Source: Paracentrotus lividus (lineage: Eukaryota > Echinodermata > Echinoidea > Camarodonta > Echinidae). Taken from it: DNA of 64,000 bases. Location of the stretch: positions 552,073 to 616,072 of the forward strand of contig CALNVZ010001433.1 of the NCBI GenBank assembly GCA_940671915.1. Direction: 5' to 3'. The notes beneath the pieces were generated by a model. The model did not search any database. It was given only the letters and a program-made list of their open reading frames with translations, and was not told the origin of the DNA. This document shows, piece after piece, positions 33,326-44,875 of the stretch (positions are counted from its first letter, which is position 1; each line of letters begins with the position of its first letter). Both the position numbers and the translations under genes were made by a program.

Positions 33326-34676
33326 TCATAACTCGGAAAATGTATTCTCGTATTTAAAAAAAAAAAATTATATAGATAGAGATTGTGTTATGTGTCAAGC
33401 ATTGGTAAAAGATGATATCACAGCTTCATTTTGTTTTATCGTTATTACTTTTAATTCAATGCAGTTGGGCAGTGGGTAGCAAAACTATTTGTAAAGAAAA
33501 AGAAAAAATAAAAAAAAATTAATCTGTTATTTTTAGTGGGCTGTGAGTGGGTGGTAAAACCATTCTTAAGAAAAGAAAAAGTACAATTTTTCTTAAACTT
33601 GTTTGTTAAATTATTACATTTCAAGATGTTTCTTTATTTTGAATTATTATACCCCCGTCACACTGAGCTCGTTCCTATTACGTCCTTGCAAATTTTGCCG
33701 AACGGGCATAGTCTGTGTGTAAACTGAGTGGATGTAGTAAATACTTCTTACGATCTGTTTACGAACTTCATGGACTAGCTCGGACGGATTTCCAAAAAAG
33801 TGTTTAAAAAAATCGGGCGCCCATCTCGTCCTAAAATTTAACGGGGTGGCAACGTACCTGAAACGAGATGGACGTACTGCAAACGAAATTGCCGTACTTA
33901 AATCGTTGTAAAGATGTGCTAGGACGTCATACAAACGAGCATTGTATATTAATTATTCAAGTTCTAAAATTAAACGTAGTGACAACGTTCCTTAAACGGG
34001 TAGGACTTACTCTGAACGAGAAGGACGTACTACGAACATACGTTTCAATTTTTAAAGAGAACGGCATGTCATAATTCCCGTCACACTGAGCTAGTTCTCA
34101 CTGCGATCTAGGTAGTTCTTGGTGAACGGGCTCAATCTGTTTACACACGGACTGAACGTAGTGCTGACCTTTTAGAATCTAGTACAGACCGTTTACAAAC
34201 TGTTTACGAACTTGGCGAACGGGCCCGAACGGAGAGAACGGAAAGGCATTCCGATTTTTTTTTAACATGTTCCAAAAAAAAAATCGTACTGGCTTCAAGT
34301 TCTAAAATTAAACGTAGTGACAACGTTCCTTAAACGGGTAGGACTTACTCTGAACGAGAAGGACGTACTACGAACATGGTATCTAACTTTTATCATGCTG
34401 CGCATAGGCACTTTTAGTGACGGTTTGGACGTGCTACGAACGGTATAGAGTGAACGAGCCGTTTACTCGGTCTGAACTGGATAACAACGTATTGCGGACG
34501 CGATAAAGACGGAATTGACGTAACGAGAACTATTTATGAACTGCCCAGTATCGTATTCAAGAAATTATTTTCAAAGTTATAAGTTCCAGCCCGACCAAAG
34601 CCCGTTCAGCAATTTTTTAAAGAACGGGCAAAAACGGGCAAGAACGTTACAGAACGACCTCAGTGTGACGGCCCCC
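31422..34676. mobile_element. 3.26 kb foldback element, GGGGGCCGTCACACTGAG ends, TTA target duplication
   Basis: Left end GGGGGCCGTCACACTGAGG and right end CCTCAGTGTGACGGCCCCC are perfect inverses, flanked by TTA (31,419-31,421 and 34,677-34,679), as in PIF/Harbinger elements. Almost the whole element folds back: 31,422-31,800 pairs with 34,290-34,676, 31,800-32,010 with 34,065-34,290, and 32,660-33,040 with 33,645-33,965. The terminal word CCCGTCACACTGAGCTCG recurs inside at each arm boundary (about 31,985, 33,020, 33,653, 34,077). Interior is dense in ACGTCC and CGTTC words. No transposase. Confidence 0.88.
33276..33330. repeat. CT microsatellite
   Basis: About 18 CT dinucleotides followed by TTCTCTTTC, in the single-stranded loop region of the foldback element. 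Confidence 0.97.
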
Positions 34677-35165
34677 TTAATGCCTTTATAGTGTCCAAAA
34701 ATTGATATTTAAGATAATAGTCTGAAAAATTATCAAGATGTGTTTGGCGCCATCTGTTGTTGAACTGTCATAGTATATCTGATTTAAAGACAAATTTGGG
34801 TAGATTTTTACATTTAAACAATAAAATAGCCACCTGAATTGTATGTGATGTTTGTTCCTTATTTATTCCATTATCTAATACCATTTCAACCCATTATTCT
34901 GACATTCTAGTACAAAAGAGAGAGAAAAACGTCCACATTTGTCTGGATTTTATATTTTCACCCTTTATTTTTACCATTCTTTTGCACATTGGGACCCCTA
35001 GACAGGAAGGGGGTTAAATGTTAATCATGGTATATTATTTAGTATGAATTTCTCTTTCATCTTTGATAACTTTGCGCAAAAATTGGTGAAAACAATTTGA
35101 ATTAGGGAGGAAGACACTTATTTTACATATTGGGCCAATATGGCGCCCCCAAACGACTCCCCAAA

Positions 35166-36860
35166 AAATGAAGGAGGGGTCTAAAAATTTGACCCCCGAC
35201 GGTTTTTGCTTAGTATGACCCTATAGAATGAACATGCTGGAACTTTTTAACAAACAGGTTTTGAGTAAAATGGTTTGGCAGTTATGTTTATACATTTATC
35301 GACTAACGTATGTGCGAAAATGAGATAAAACCTTTGCGTCATGCATGAATAAACACATGTTAAAGGCAAAATTGTCATTACAAAAGTCACAAAATTCACC
35401 TTTAAAGTGTGCTCACTCGTCCATGACACGACGAATAGTGCTCATATTCTCACAAAATGTGTCGATAATGTTGATAATATCTGATGTCAATTCTTTCAAT
35501 CAAATTGTTGAATTTTACCATTTTTGGAGGCCTGAACATAATTCTCAAAATTGTGCTCACTCATCCATGAAAAATATTGAAATGTATCGGGATTGGTGTT
35601 GGATGATCAAATTTTGGATGATAAATCCACCTAAACAATTAAACACAAGGTAAAAAGAAAATTTTATAAAATTGTTATTTTTACAGCCTCCAAAATGACC
35701 CTTGTGACTTTTGAAAATGTCCATTTTTGCTTTAAACGTTCATCACTCATGCATGTCTCAAGCGATCGATGTCATTTTTTCACAGAAGGTACTCAATAAG
35801 TGGATAAAACTTCCCTCAAAATTATTGTACTCAAAACAAGCTCGTTCAAAAGTTACATCATTTTGATTAGGGGGGACTTACTTTTTTTTGTTGTGTATAT
35901 ATTAAAATCTGCCTGCTCCGATATGACGGAGAATCTCATAAAATTAAAATGATCAAGCTAGTATGACGTAAAATGTTGCTCCGAGTATCCATTGTTATAA
36001 GCTGTTGCGCGCAGCATTTTAATGGCATCGCGGAGTGCAACATTGTAACAATAATGCACTCCTTTTCCCCACTGATACGGTAATAATCAAATATACCATG
36101 GATTGAGGATTTCCTGTGAAAATATTATGGATTCCAAGGTGCCATAAAAAAAAAAAAAAAAATAGTGCCATTTCTGTCACCGAGGAATCTATAATTTTAG
36201 CTGGAAATTCGAAAAGAGTGCATGGCATATTTGATTTATATCCTACTAAGATTACAAGGGAGAAATGCACACAAAAATTGATTTTAAAAAAGTCAACTTG
36301 GCAAGGCAATGACGCATTTGCTCATTTTATGCCTGCTGCCTGCGCCCTAGCCCTAGGCCTAGTCAACACACGACAAAACGCAACGGCAACGGCAACGATG
36401 CAACCATCAGTAAGAATGAACTTGAAGTTGCGTAATTAACGTCGATCATGGTGCCGTATTAATTGAAAATTGCTAACCCATATTTGATCTGTTCCTTTGT
36501 ATTTTCCGAATCTGTCCAAGCAAATAATATCCTCTAAATCCCCGTTTTCAACGAGATTAAATTTCATCTCATCACTTTCTCCGCTCGTGCAATGGAGGCA
36601 GCCATTGTTGTCGATGTTTACGATCGATATCGCTGCGCTCGGTCTCATTATCGAATATCGATAGCAAAATATCCAGTTTTCTTGAATAATGACGTCAAAA
36701 TTTTGTCCGGGCAAAAACTATTCCGAGATTGACGTCACGAATCTTCTTTGTTGTTTCATGGTGAAACTAATTTAGTCACGTGAGACGTTCTCGACCAATC
36801 ATATTAAGACAATTTTAAGACGTAGGATATAATGTAGAATACATAGGACATACATTATGC
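35166..36860. other. Intergenic, weak ~170 bp repeats, no gene recognised
   Basis: The word TGCTCACTCRTCCATGA occurs at about 35,410 and 35,551, and a divergent form (TCATCACTCATGCATG) at about 35,741, each near CAAAATT..AAAAGTYAC, suggesting decayed tandem units. 36,147-36,162 is an A tract. No protein-like ORF. Confidence 0.45.
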
Positions 36861-36861
36861 T

Positions 36862-37066
36862 AGAGTGGGTAGATAGAGAGAGTGGCGACACGCGTATCCA
36901 AAACTAGTTGGGCGCAATCAAGGTCAAGCTGAGTGGAACTATTTTTGAGAACGACCCATAGCGCATACATGCATGATTGGAAAAAAAAGTTCCACTTTTG
37001 GCTCCATGAAAAAAATTGACCTAGTTTTGGATACGCGTGACGCCACTCTCTCTATCTACCTACTCT
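36862..37066. mobile_element. MITE with AGAGTRGGTAGATAGAGAG ends
   Basis: 205 bp. The 45 bp TIR runs AGAGTRGGTAGATAGAGAGA, then GTGGCG, then CACGCGTATCCAAAACTAG, with two or three mismatches between ends. Interior AGTGGAACT / AGTTCCACT also pairs. Target duplication not clear. Confidence 0.85.
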
Positions 37067-37385
37067 GCATTACGCTAACAATATTGAACGCCGACAAGCA
37101 AACATCTGGAAGAGTATGCATACATGATTTTAATGTATCGAAAAAGTGACCTCTATGTTTAATAATCTGGTATGTTGCACGCTTTTTTGTTTATATGTTG
37201 CACGGTTTAAATCGATTGCCTTGTTGCGCTAGCGCGTAATAACAGGAAAATGGTGCACACAAAAGTTAACAACAAAGGATATGCGGAGTAACAATATACG
37301 TCAATTAGCTTAATTAGCACCAAAAGTTTGGCAAAGATAAAACCAGATTAGGCAACGTCAAAGATCTAGAGGTCTATTTACTATA
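37067..37385. other. Intergenic, no gene recognised
   Basis: The phrase ATAATCTGGTATGTTGCACG at about 37,160 recurs as ATAATCTAGTATGTTGCATG at about 37,526, a short dispersed or internal repeat. Confidence 0.45.
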
Positions 37386-37387
37386 AT

Positions 37388-37563
37388 AAATAGTGCATGC
37401 TCTATTAATACAACAGTGCTGACTATGTAAACTCCAAACACTAAATGATCCCTTGTGCACTTTATTTCACCTCGGCCTATGGCCTCGGTGAAATAAATGT
37501 GCCCTCGGAATAATTGTCGTGCTCATAATCTAGTATGTTGCATGGTAGAGCATGCACTATTTA
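37388..37563. mobile_element. Small palindromic MITE with AAATAGTGCATGCTCTA ends
   Basis: AAATAGTGCATGCTCTA at 37,388-37,404 is inverted at 37,547-37,563. A second hairpin inside (37,459-37,495) has a 15 bp stem TTTATTTCACCGAGG-like with a GCCTATGGC loop. 176 bp, non-coding. Confidence 0.75.
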
Positions 37564-39215
37564 TATAATGTATAATTATCACATCCTGCTTAACATAATC
37601 AGCAATCTTAGCTTGTGCATGTCACGGTTTGACATACAGAATTGCTGACAAACGTGTACCAAATTCAATAAATCAATTAACATTCAAAACATCATTCCAA
37701 AAACAAATAAATTAAAATTTCAATCAAAAACAGACTGAAATATAATCAACTTCCGGTCAGTGGCACAGGAAAGCTTTAATCAAGGGCAGAAGGGGAAGTC
37801 ATTGTTAACACACAATCATCGCTTGCCCCTCAAATATTTTGTCTCCTTATAGCTTTCAGGCGCCACTGTCAACTTCATTAAAATTTAAAATTCAACAATT
37901 TAAATATAAGTAATATCACCATTACTTTATAAAATTCAATATTTGCAAAGACACATGTATTTACCTTGAGTTAAATGGTATTTCTTTTCTATCAATGGTA
38001 GATAAAAGTAACATAATCATCACCATTATTTATTTATTTATTTATTTCATACACCACTCTTTGTCATATTTTGTGAGGAGAATATCAAAAGTAAATTAGC
38101 TGACACAATCTTTTTGCAGGTTATTCCATTCTTTAATTACAACTGTAATGACCACTGTGTTCTGGTCAAACACTTATATTTGTGAATGGCAAAATATGGC
38201 CTTAGTACAAAAACTTGAAAGTAAATATACCTTATTCCAACTCTGAACACTTATAAACATAATAAAGCATATTCATTATTTTAGCAATCAAGTACACTTT
38301 TCACAACCTTGAATAAGTGGGATCATGTATAAGTATAAGTAAATATTTCTTTACAAAATTTCATTTGCAATTGGCAAGAATCAACATGAAGAGAAAAGGA
38401 TTCACTGCAACTGAACAAAATTTACATGTGTATCAGTCGTATCTTCAAACTCGAATTAATGTACAATGTCTGCTACAAGTATATGAAATAACGTTTTTCT
38501 TTCTTTTCTTTCTTTGAACATCATTCAATTAAAAAATAACAATTCTGGAGTTAAACGATCACATCTTACCTGCAGAACTGCATAAACCCACATAATGTTA
38601 CGGGGGAATCTGTATGAATTTATCTGCCTTTTAAAAATGAATTCATGAAGACCTAATTTCATTTTTGAAATCAACCTTACTTCCTCACAATGAAAAAGGT
38701 AAAGAAGAGAGATTAGGTTACTAGAGTTTCGCCACAACAAACAACGCAACCAAGTTTTTTTCGTACCGATGTCATTCCGGCATAGGTTCTTGATATAGAC
38801 TGTTGTAAAATAAAAGATAAGAAAAATGATACCAAAAATAAAAATCATATCCAAATCAAAACTAGACTTATATTCAAATCAAAATCATAAGAAAATTGAA
38901 ACTAAGAATTTAAATGCTGAAAGGTTACTTATTAGTAACTGTATGCCCTAAAGCTCTTTAAAATTTCACATATCGGTCTGATATCAGATAAACTGAAAGA
39001 AGAAATCAGCGCTATACCAATAAACACAGTACTTTGAGGTCACCATGCCAAGTCACATCTACTGCTCTGACAGTGTTCAGGGAATTGTTAATGACCCATC
39101 TGACAGGCATGCCGGTCCCTGGATCCAATCTAAGATTGTAGAATGAAATTTTTATCATACAAGATGTTTGTTTTGTTTGTATTTTCAGGTATTCTGGCAA
39201 TCCAATGCAAAAGAT
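37564..39215. other. Intergenic, no gene recognised
   Basis: A TTTA microsatellite sits at 38,027-38,047. AT-rich with no protein-like ORF; the 109-codon reverse ORF at 38,525-38,854 shows no domain I recognise and has AT-driven composition. Confidence 0.45.
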
Positions 39216-39216
39216 T

Positions 39217-39530
39217 GTACACTGAAAACCTAAACGGGTAGACCGATTAGCTTTAAAGCTAGTCGTAGTGATGCCCAGACTGACGAGCTTTTGAGCAGGA
39301 CTAGCTTTCCTTCAACACAACCCGGTTATTACGGACTAGCTTTGAAACTCGTCGGTCACGACAGACTAACTTTAAAGCTCGTCCGTCGTGACCGACTAGT
39401 TTGACGGACTAGCATGAAAGCTAGTCGTAGGGATGCCCAGACTGACGAGCTTTTGAGCAGGACTAGCTTTACAGCTAGTCGGTCATGGTGTAAAAGTTAG
39501 TCGGTCGCGCCTTTTTATCGCGATGTTCTT
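39217..39530. repeat. GACTAGCTTTAAAGCTAGTC repeat cluster
   Basis: A ~170 bp unit occurs twice: AAAGCTAGTCGTAGTGATGC...GAGCAGGACTAGCTTT at about 39,254-39,310 and 39,425-39,481. Between and after them are at least six more GACTAGCTTT / AAAGCTAGTCGG words in both orientations, so the strand can form nested hairpins. Borders look like CCGATTAGC and GTTAGTCGGTCGCGCC. Confidence 0.8.
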
Positions 39531-39565
39531 GCTGCTGTCTTGGCAACCTAGCATAACGTACGAGG

Positions 39566-40402
39566 TTAATATGGCTTCAACAGTTTGTCAGAGACGTCAA
39601 ATCTGAAATATTAGAAGACATTATAAAGATACGATTAAAAACATGCATTTTGACACAAGAATTTGAGCAAAAAAAAATAAAAAAATATTATGATATAAAT
39701 CTAAAGACAGGAATTAATACAGGAGTTAAAAGTTTTGTCAATGTAAATGATAAAATAATTTTAGGTGGTGATTGGAATTTTGTACAAAATAAAACAATAG
39801 ATACTCAAGGAATAGCATATGCTTATGGTTCCAACAAATTTTTCCAACAACTAAAAAAACATTATAGCTTAATTTATATTTGGAGGAAATTTCATCCAAA
39901 GTGTAGACAATATACATGAAGACAAGTTACACAAGGATTATTTTCTCGATTAGATTATAGGTTGATATCTTTCGACTTGAGTCAGTATATCCTTTCCACA
40001 GACATTAGACCATCTGTAAAATGTGATCATAACGCCACATCTTTAAAGTTGAAGCTGATAAATGAAAAGAGAGGAAGGGGATGCTGGAAGTTTAATAACA
40101 ACCTTTTAAAAGATACTGTATATTAAAGTAATATGGTACGTGTCATAAATACAGTTCAACTAGAGTACAGAGATGCCAGTTGTCCAAATAAGTGGGAAAT
40201 ATGCAAAATAAAAATGAAAGAGTTTACAGTCAAATATGCTATAGAGGTTCGAAGAAAAAATAATGCTTATTATGAACGTCTGGAGAAAGAATATTTCTCA
40301 TTAAGTAAATCCATTGATGACAATCCTTCAAACGAAATGATTGAACAAATGAATAAGGTTAACACAGAAATAGAAACATGGTACGAGCTTAATAAAACTT
40401 AA
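39566..40402 (+). pseudogene. Tx1/L1-type LINE ORF2 fragment (endonuclease C-terminal half)
   Basis: In one frame it reads IILGGDWNFVQNKTIDTQG (the GDWN catalytic motif), LIYIWRKFHP, QYT, then after a TGA at the usual Trp position SRLDYRLIS, then KCDHNATSLKL in place of SDH, and RGRGCWKFNNNLLKDTVY. This order is diagnostic of L1/Tx1-type apurinic endonucleases and the start of the linker to reverse transcriptase. A second stop at 40,124 precedes another open stretch of 89 codons (40,133-40,402) rich in Lys/Glu. The first half of the endonuclease and the whole reverse transcriptase are missing, so it is dead. Confidence 0.85.
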
Positions 40403-40741
40403 AGGCCCGTATTCTGTTACGGTGTTTAGAGTTGTGCTGTCGCACGAAAATAGTAAGGGTAATGAAACGAGAATGCAACGCTGATTTGCACAATACCATT
40501 TCTTACTGACTGGTTTTTAATTTGGAAAAACATTCAGAGTATAACGAGTTAAAAATTAGACATGAAAAATATTATAAACAATCATTTGCATTTATTAGAA
40601 TATAAACACATTCACAGTTAACCTCGTATAGTTTTCTATTGCAATTGAGAATGTTTGATACTGATTTCAGTCTCTTTGTATTATGGTTGACTTTCTATAA
40701 TAATCCCTTTCTAGTCCAGCTAGGCCTCATAGGAAAAAGTG
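40403..40741. other. Non-coding; starts with a dispersed word GGCCCGTATTCTGTTACGG
   Basis: GGCCCGTATTCTGTTACGG at about 40,404 recurs at 50,215 (left arm) and, inverted, near 55,797 (right arm), with similar following sequence (TGTTTAGAGTTGT / CGTTTAGAGCTGT). It is probably the terminus of a MITE whose other end was not identified. Confidence 0.45.
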
Positions 40742-41500
40742 CTCGAACCGTGTTTTTTTATATATACAATGTTTTTTGATGGTTCTTGTCAATTCGAGGG
40801 TGCTGATTCCAAAATCCGTGAGTGCCAGACGTGAAACCTTGAGCATTTTCTCGCAAATCGGAAAATTCAAAATGGCCGCCAAAATATGAGAATTAGTAAT
40901 TCCAATTGGTATTTCTGAAGTTATTTTGGTGTGTTCTTGTCAATTTTGAGGGTGCTGATTCAAATTCCGATGAGTGCCAGCCACGAAACCCTCGCGGGAT
41001 TTACGCAAATCGCTAAAATTCAAAATGCTGCCAAAACTGGAACATCAGGCATTCCAAGTGTATTTTTGCGGTAGTTTTTATGGTGCGATTTATCAATTCG
41101 AGGGTGCTGTGATTTCAAATCATTCAGTGCCACCCGGCAAAACCTCACAGATTGCGCAAATAAACAAAAATTTCAAATGGCGCCAAAATGTGCGCCAAAC
41201 TGAAATCCAGTATTCCAAGGGTATTTTGGGGGTATTTTTGGCTTGGTTTGCTAGAAAATTAGAAGGCGGTGATTCTAGATCCGATAAGTACCAGCCACAA
41301 AAATATACAGGATTTTATTTAAACCACTAAATTCAAAAGTCCACCAAAAATGAAAATGATGTATTATTTGAGGCTAGTTTTTTTTTGGTGGTTTCTTGCA
41401 ATTTGAGGGTGCTGCATCCTAAATCAATTAAGTACACATGAAGTACCGACCGCGAAACCCTTGCTAATATTCAAAACGGGTCGCCAAGCTGAAATGAAAA
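40742..41500. repeat. Tandem array, ~155 bp unit (GGTGCTGATTCC ... TTCAAAATGGCCGCC)
   Basis: Five diverging units. The word TTCAAAATGGCCGCC or a relic of it is at about 40,866, 41,020, 41,175, 41,331 and 41,470, and each is preceded by GGTGCTGATTC and GAGTGCCAGCCRCGAAACC. The last two units are most decayed. The array and its leader (TATATACAATGTTTTTTGATGG) match 62,490-63,110 in the same orientation. Confidence 0.88.
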
Positions 41501-42029
41501 CGCTTATTTTAATGTTATTATAATTTTTTTTTTTTTCTTTCTATAATGCTTCAATTGAGGATGCTCGTTTTCAAAATCTGATGAGTTGATTTCACATTCG
41601 ATTGGGTACTTTTCAGGGAAACCTTGATTTTTTGTTCGGCCAATAAAAAAGCAGGCGAAACCAGATCATGAAAAACTTCATTAATTTAAATGAAAAGCAA
41701 AATTCAATGAAATGGCCTCTTTTATTTTGATTTCTTAGGTGGTATTCTCAATTTAAGGGTGCTCATTCAAAAATTACGTGAGTTCCCCAGAATAGAATGT
41801 GTACATTTTGCTGATAGCAAAATGAGTCACATGATTCAGTTCTTGGATTTTTTTTTTTTCCATGTAATATCGCATGTTAGACATACAAAAAGTATTAAAC
41901 ATATCGCGCTGGCCTTACAGACATAATACAAATTGTATGACTAAAAGCTGTGGGTTTGTGAGTGATCGTTAACATAATAATGAAAATTCATGGTTTTTTT
42001 TCCCCGACATGTGTTCAATGTTTACATCC
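41501..42029. other. Decayed tail of the array, then AT-rich DNA
   Basis: GAGGATGCTCGTTTTCAAAATCTGATGAG (in pieces) at about 41,558 and AAGGGTGCTCATTC at about 41,755 look like two more very eroded units. Nothing else recognised. Confidence 0.4.
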
Positions 42030-42242
42030 TTAGTTATCATTGTAAATATGTCTATTGCCAATATTCAATATACTATTATACTTGTTGTTGTGTTATACTG
42101 TACCGTGTAAGGGGCCCCAATCCACAAGCTCTGCTTTCTCCAGGCGTCCCAAAAACCATCATGTTTCTATCTTTGTCAATTATTTGTAAAAATAAATGTG
42201 TGTTTTTGATTTGCGTTTGAATAAACTTGAACTTGAACTTAA
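42030..42242 (+). mobile_element. 3' end of a LINE with TTGAACTTGAACTT tail
   Basis: TGTAAATATGTCTATTGCCA, then GGGGCCCCAATCCACAAGC, then AATTATTTGTAAAAATAAATG and a terminal short repeat TTGAACTTGAACTT. Ending in a simple repeat is typical of CR1/L2-group LINEs that prime on such tails. The reverse complement is at 63,826-64,000. Confidence 0.65.
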
Positions 42243-43139
42243 TACAGGCTATAAATTGAAATGGGTTTATCCCTTATTGACCCTTTAATGGTTTATTAAA
42301 CGATAGGAAACACTTACATTAAACTAAATTGATCGAAACACAATAAAAAAAAATAATTCTTCTTACTAGCATCAACGATATAGGTCCCTATACGTCAAAT
42401 GTAAATTAGGGGGCGGAGGATGCAGAGGCGCCCACCGTAAAGATTGGAAGAATAATATAAAAATGCATTCTTTTTTTTATTTATTCTTATTTTGTACAGT
42501 ACCCCCGTTAAGATTTGATGGACTTTTTTCTTCTTTTCTTGCCAATTATCCTCTGGGCCGATTTCAAAACGACCTCATTCTACCCCTGTAGTGTATATGA
42601 TGACATTCTTGTAAAGGCCAATGGCCCAAAAAAATTAACCACCTGAGATAATATGTAACGTGATTGATCAAGAAATATCATGTTTGGAGCACCATTTCGT
42701 GTGCTGGCCTTAACGCTACGGTAGTACGTAGCTATTGACCCTATTGACAATGAACGGCCCATAGAGTCTTGCAACTATTATTATATTGACAATGTAGTTG
42801 CTATGAAATAGATTAAATGACTTGGTTGTCACTTTCTTTTCAATTTCTTTCCTTTTCTCTCTCTTATTTTCCCTTTCACTTAAAATATAACTATGTCTTC
42901 AATTGACTGTATTTTGAATTATCAGCCCGTATTCCCACACAAATTTAAAACCAAGTTAGAAAACCCAAAATATTTGTTTCATGAGTTTCACATTTGACGA
43001 CCCATTTAATTTTAGCGGAACATAAAATCCCTGGTATTTTTGGGCTGGTATCTATCATTGGAATCAGGCCTTCGAATTGTCATTAAACCAACCAAAACAC
43101 CCTAAGATATACCCAAATAGAATACGCTATCAAGCCCGG

Positions 43140-43580
43140 CCAGTTTGGCAGCTATTTAGAATTTTAAGCGCATTTTGCAGTAAAATTCTTTTGCGGTTTT
43201 CGCAGCTAGCACTCCATCGGATTCGGAATCAGCACCCCAATATTTGATAATGGAACCACCAAAAACAACCCCAAATACTCTCGCGAATAATGATTTCCAG
43301 TTTTGGCGCCCATTTTGGCAGCCATTTTGAATTTTTGCGATTGCGCCAAATCTGGAGGTTTTCGCGCTGGCACTCATCGGATTGGAATCAGCACCCTCGA
43401 ATTGACAAGATAACCACCAAAACAACCTCAGAAATACGATTGGAATGCCTCTATTCATATTTTGGCGCGCCATTGGGCGGCCATTTTGAATTTTTTCGCG
43501 ATTTGTGAAAAATGCTCAAGGTTTTCGCGTCTGCACTCATCGGATTTTGGAATCAGCACCCTCCGAATGATCAAAGAACC
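43140..43580 (-). repeat. Tandem array of ~160 bp units, left arm copy
   Basis: Three units with GGCAGCCATTTTGAATTTTTGCG at about 43,310-43,335, GGCGGCCATTTTGAATTTTTTCG at about 43,478-43,500 and an eroded core at 43,150. Each is paired with GGATTSGGAATCAGCACCC. It is the inverted counterpart of 62,515-63,110. Confidence 0.85.
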
Positions 43581-43639
43581 ATAAAAAAATATGTATATAT
43601 GAAAAAACAAAGTTACATGGTCTCTAGCCTGGACTATTC

Positions 43640-44640
43640 TAATGGACAAAAATATAGGAAAGTGATCAGACACATCAGTAATAAAAACAAACCAGAGTCA
43701 ATATCTCTAGGCAATTACAAAAAACGTATCTATCTAACAGTGCACTAGTTCTTTGATATTCTTGTTGTTTTAAAATCAGTGGTACAAAATTATGAGAGTA
43801 TATCATCAAAAAGTATTTGTTTTCATGCGAACATTTGCATTTAATAAATTTAAAATTATAGTTCACCCAATTATATACAACTCTGTGTTATTTTTATTTA
43901 CAACTTCCAGCATTTGTTCATTACATTCTATAAAATATCAATGTTTGTGTGAGCTCTATAAACACATCCAAATTACAAGGGGTTTACAAAGTTTAGATGT
44001 TAATTCAATAAATAACATGTTCACATTCAGGAATGTTAGATATAAATAACAATCATATAATAAATCATATTTTCATCATATATAGCAACGCCACCTCCAA
44101 GTTTATTTTCTCTATATATAAGATTATAAACCTTTTCAAAATTATACAATTCTGGTTTTTGTCTTGATTAAACCATGTTTCTGATACACAGAGATTGCCG
44201 TAAAATAATGGTTAATATGGCTAACATAGTACAAAAGCATCAAAATTATGAGTTTTAGATTCTGGAATTTATATAAAGAAGAGAAAAGCTGTCTTCAATA
44301 GTGTTATAAATTTTCATGAAATTCCTCACAAAAAGTATTAAAGCATTTTTGGTTGGACATTTATAGGAATTTCATTACAATTATATTCAAAATATAAATT
44401 ATCATCAGAAATTTCTGAAACTCTCTCACAAATTAAAATGGATTATTTTCATATTTTCAATTTATCATAATTTATGTTTTTGTTCAAATGAAAGTATGCA
44501 TACATATTTAATATAAAGTCATCGTCATGTACATAATGATTAAATGGACATTTCAATAACAAATCACATATGGTACATTGTGTAGGGTTTACACTGTTCA
44601 TGCATTCATTGCATATAGCACACACATCATTCATCATACA
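43640..44640 (-). pseudogene. LINE ORF2 start (zinc finger + endonuclease), left arm copy, frameshifted
   Basis: Reverse complement of the coding part at 61,430-62,457. The zinc-finger part (CAICNECMNSVNPTQCTIC, followed by a fourth Cys in CPFNHYVH) is intact at about 44,560-44,630, but the endonuclease is split by indels and a ~350 bp loss: only fragments such as FCNCLE and HNFVPLILK are readable. In the right arm the same region is open for 246 codons. Confidence 0.8.
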
Positions 44641-44875
44641 CGCACATATATAATATAAATATTTTCAACAATAGCACATAAAACGAATATGTTCTGCAAT
44701 TTTAAGAAAGTGTTTGTGAATAAAGTAAAAGAGGATAAAAGTGTTCAAGTATCACAGAGAGTGATGTCTAGAGGCATGTTTATATATTGATTGTACGACG
44801 TAGATTTTAGTCTCACTTGGCATTGAATGATAGCAAAATAACAAAAATAAAACAAAAACAGTCAAAGTTTTGTTA

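Larger units (their letters stand above)
29830..35165. repeat. Outer inverted arms around the 31.4-34.7 kb element
   Basis: 29,835-29,885 (GGAGCGCCATATTGACCCAAT) pairs with 35,125-35,160, and 30,232-30,265 (ACCAGATGGCGCCAAACACA) pairs with 34,735-34,768, in matching inverted order. Similarity between these anchors is patchy. It suggests an older long-TIR element into which the younger foldback element was inserted. No ORF of interest in 30.3-31.4 kb. Confidence 0.5.

Noticed and set aside
36116..36439. 107-codon ORF and the overlapping reverse ORF at 36,019-36,309
   Set aside because: Begins near an A tract, has no recognisable domain and mirrors an ORF on the other strand; no support as a gene.
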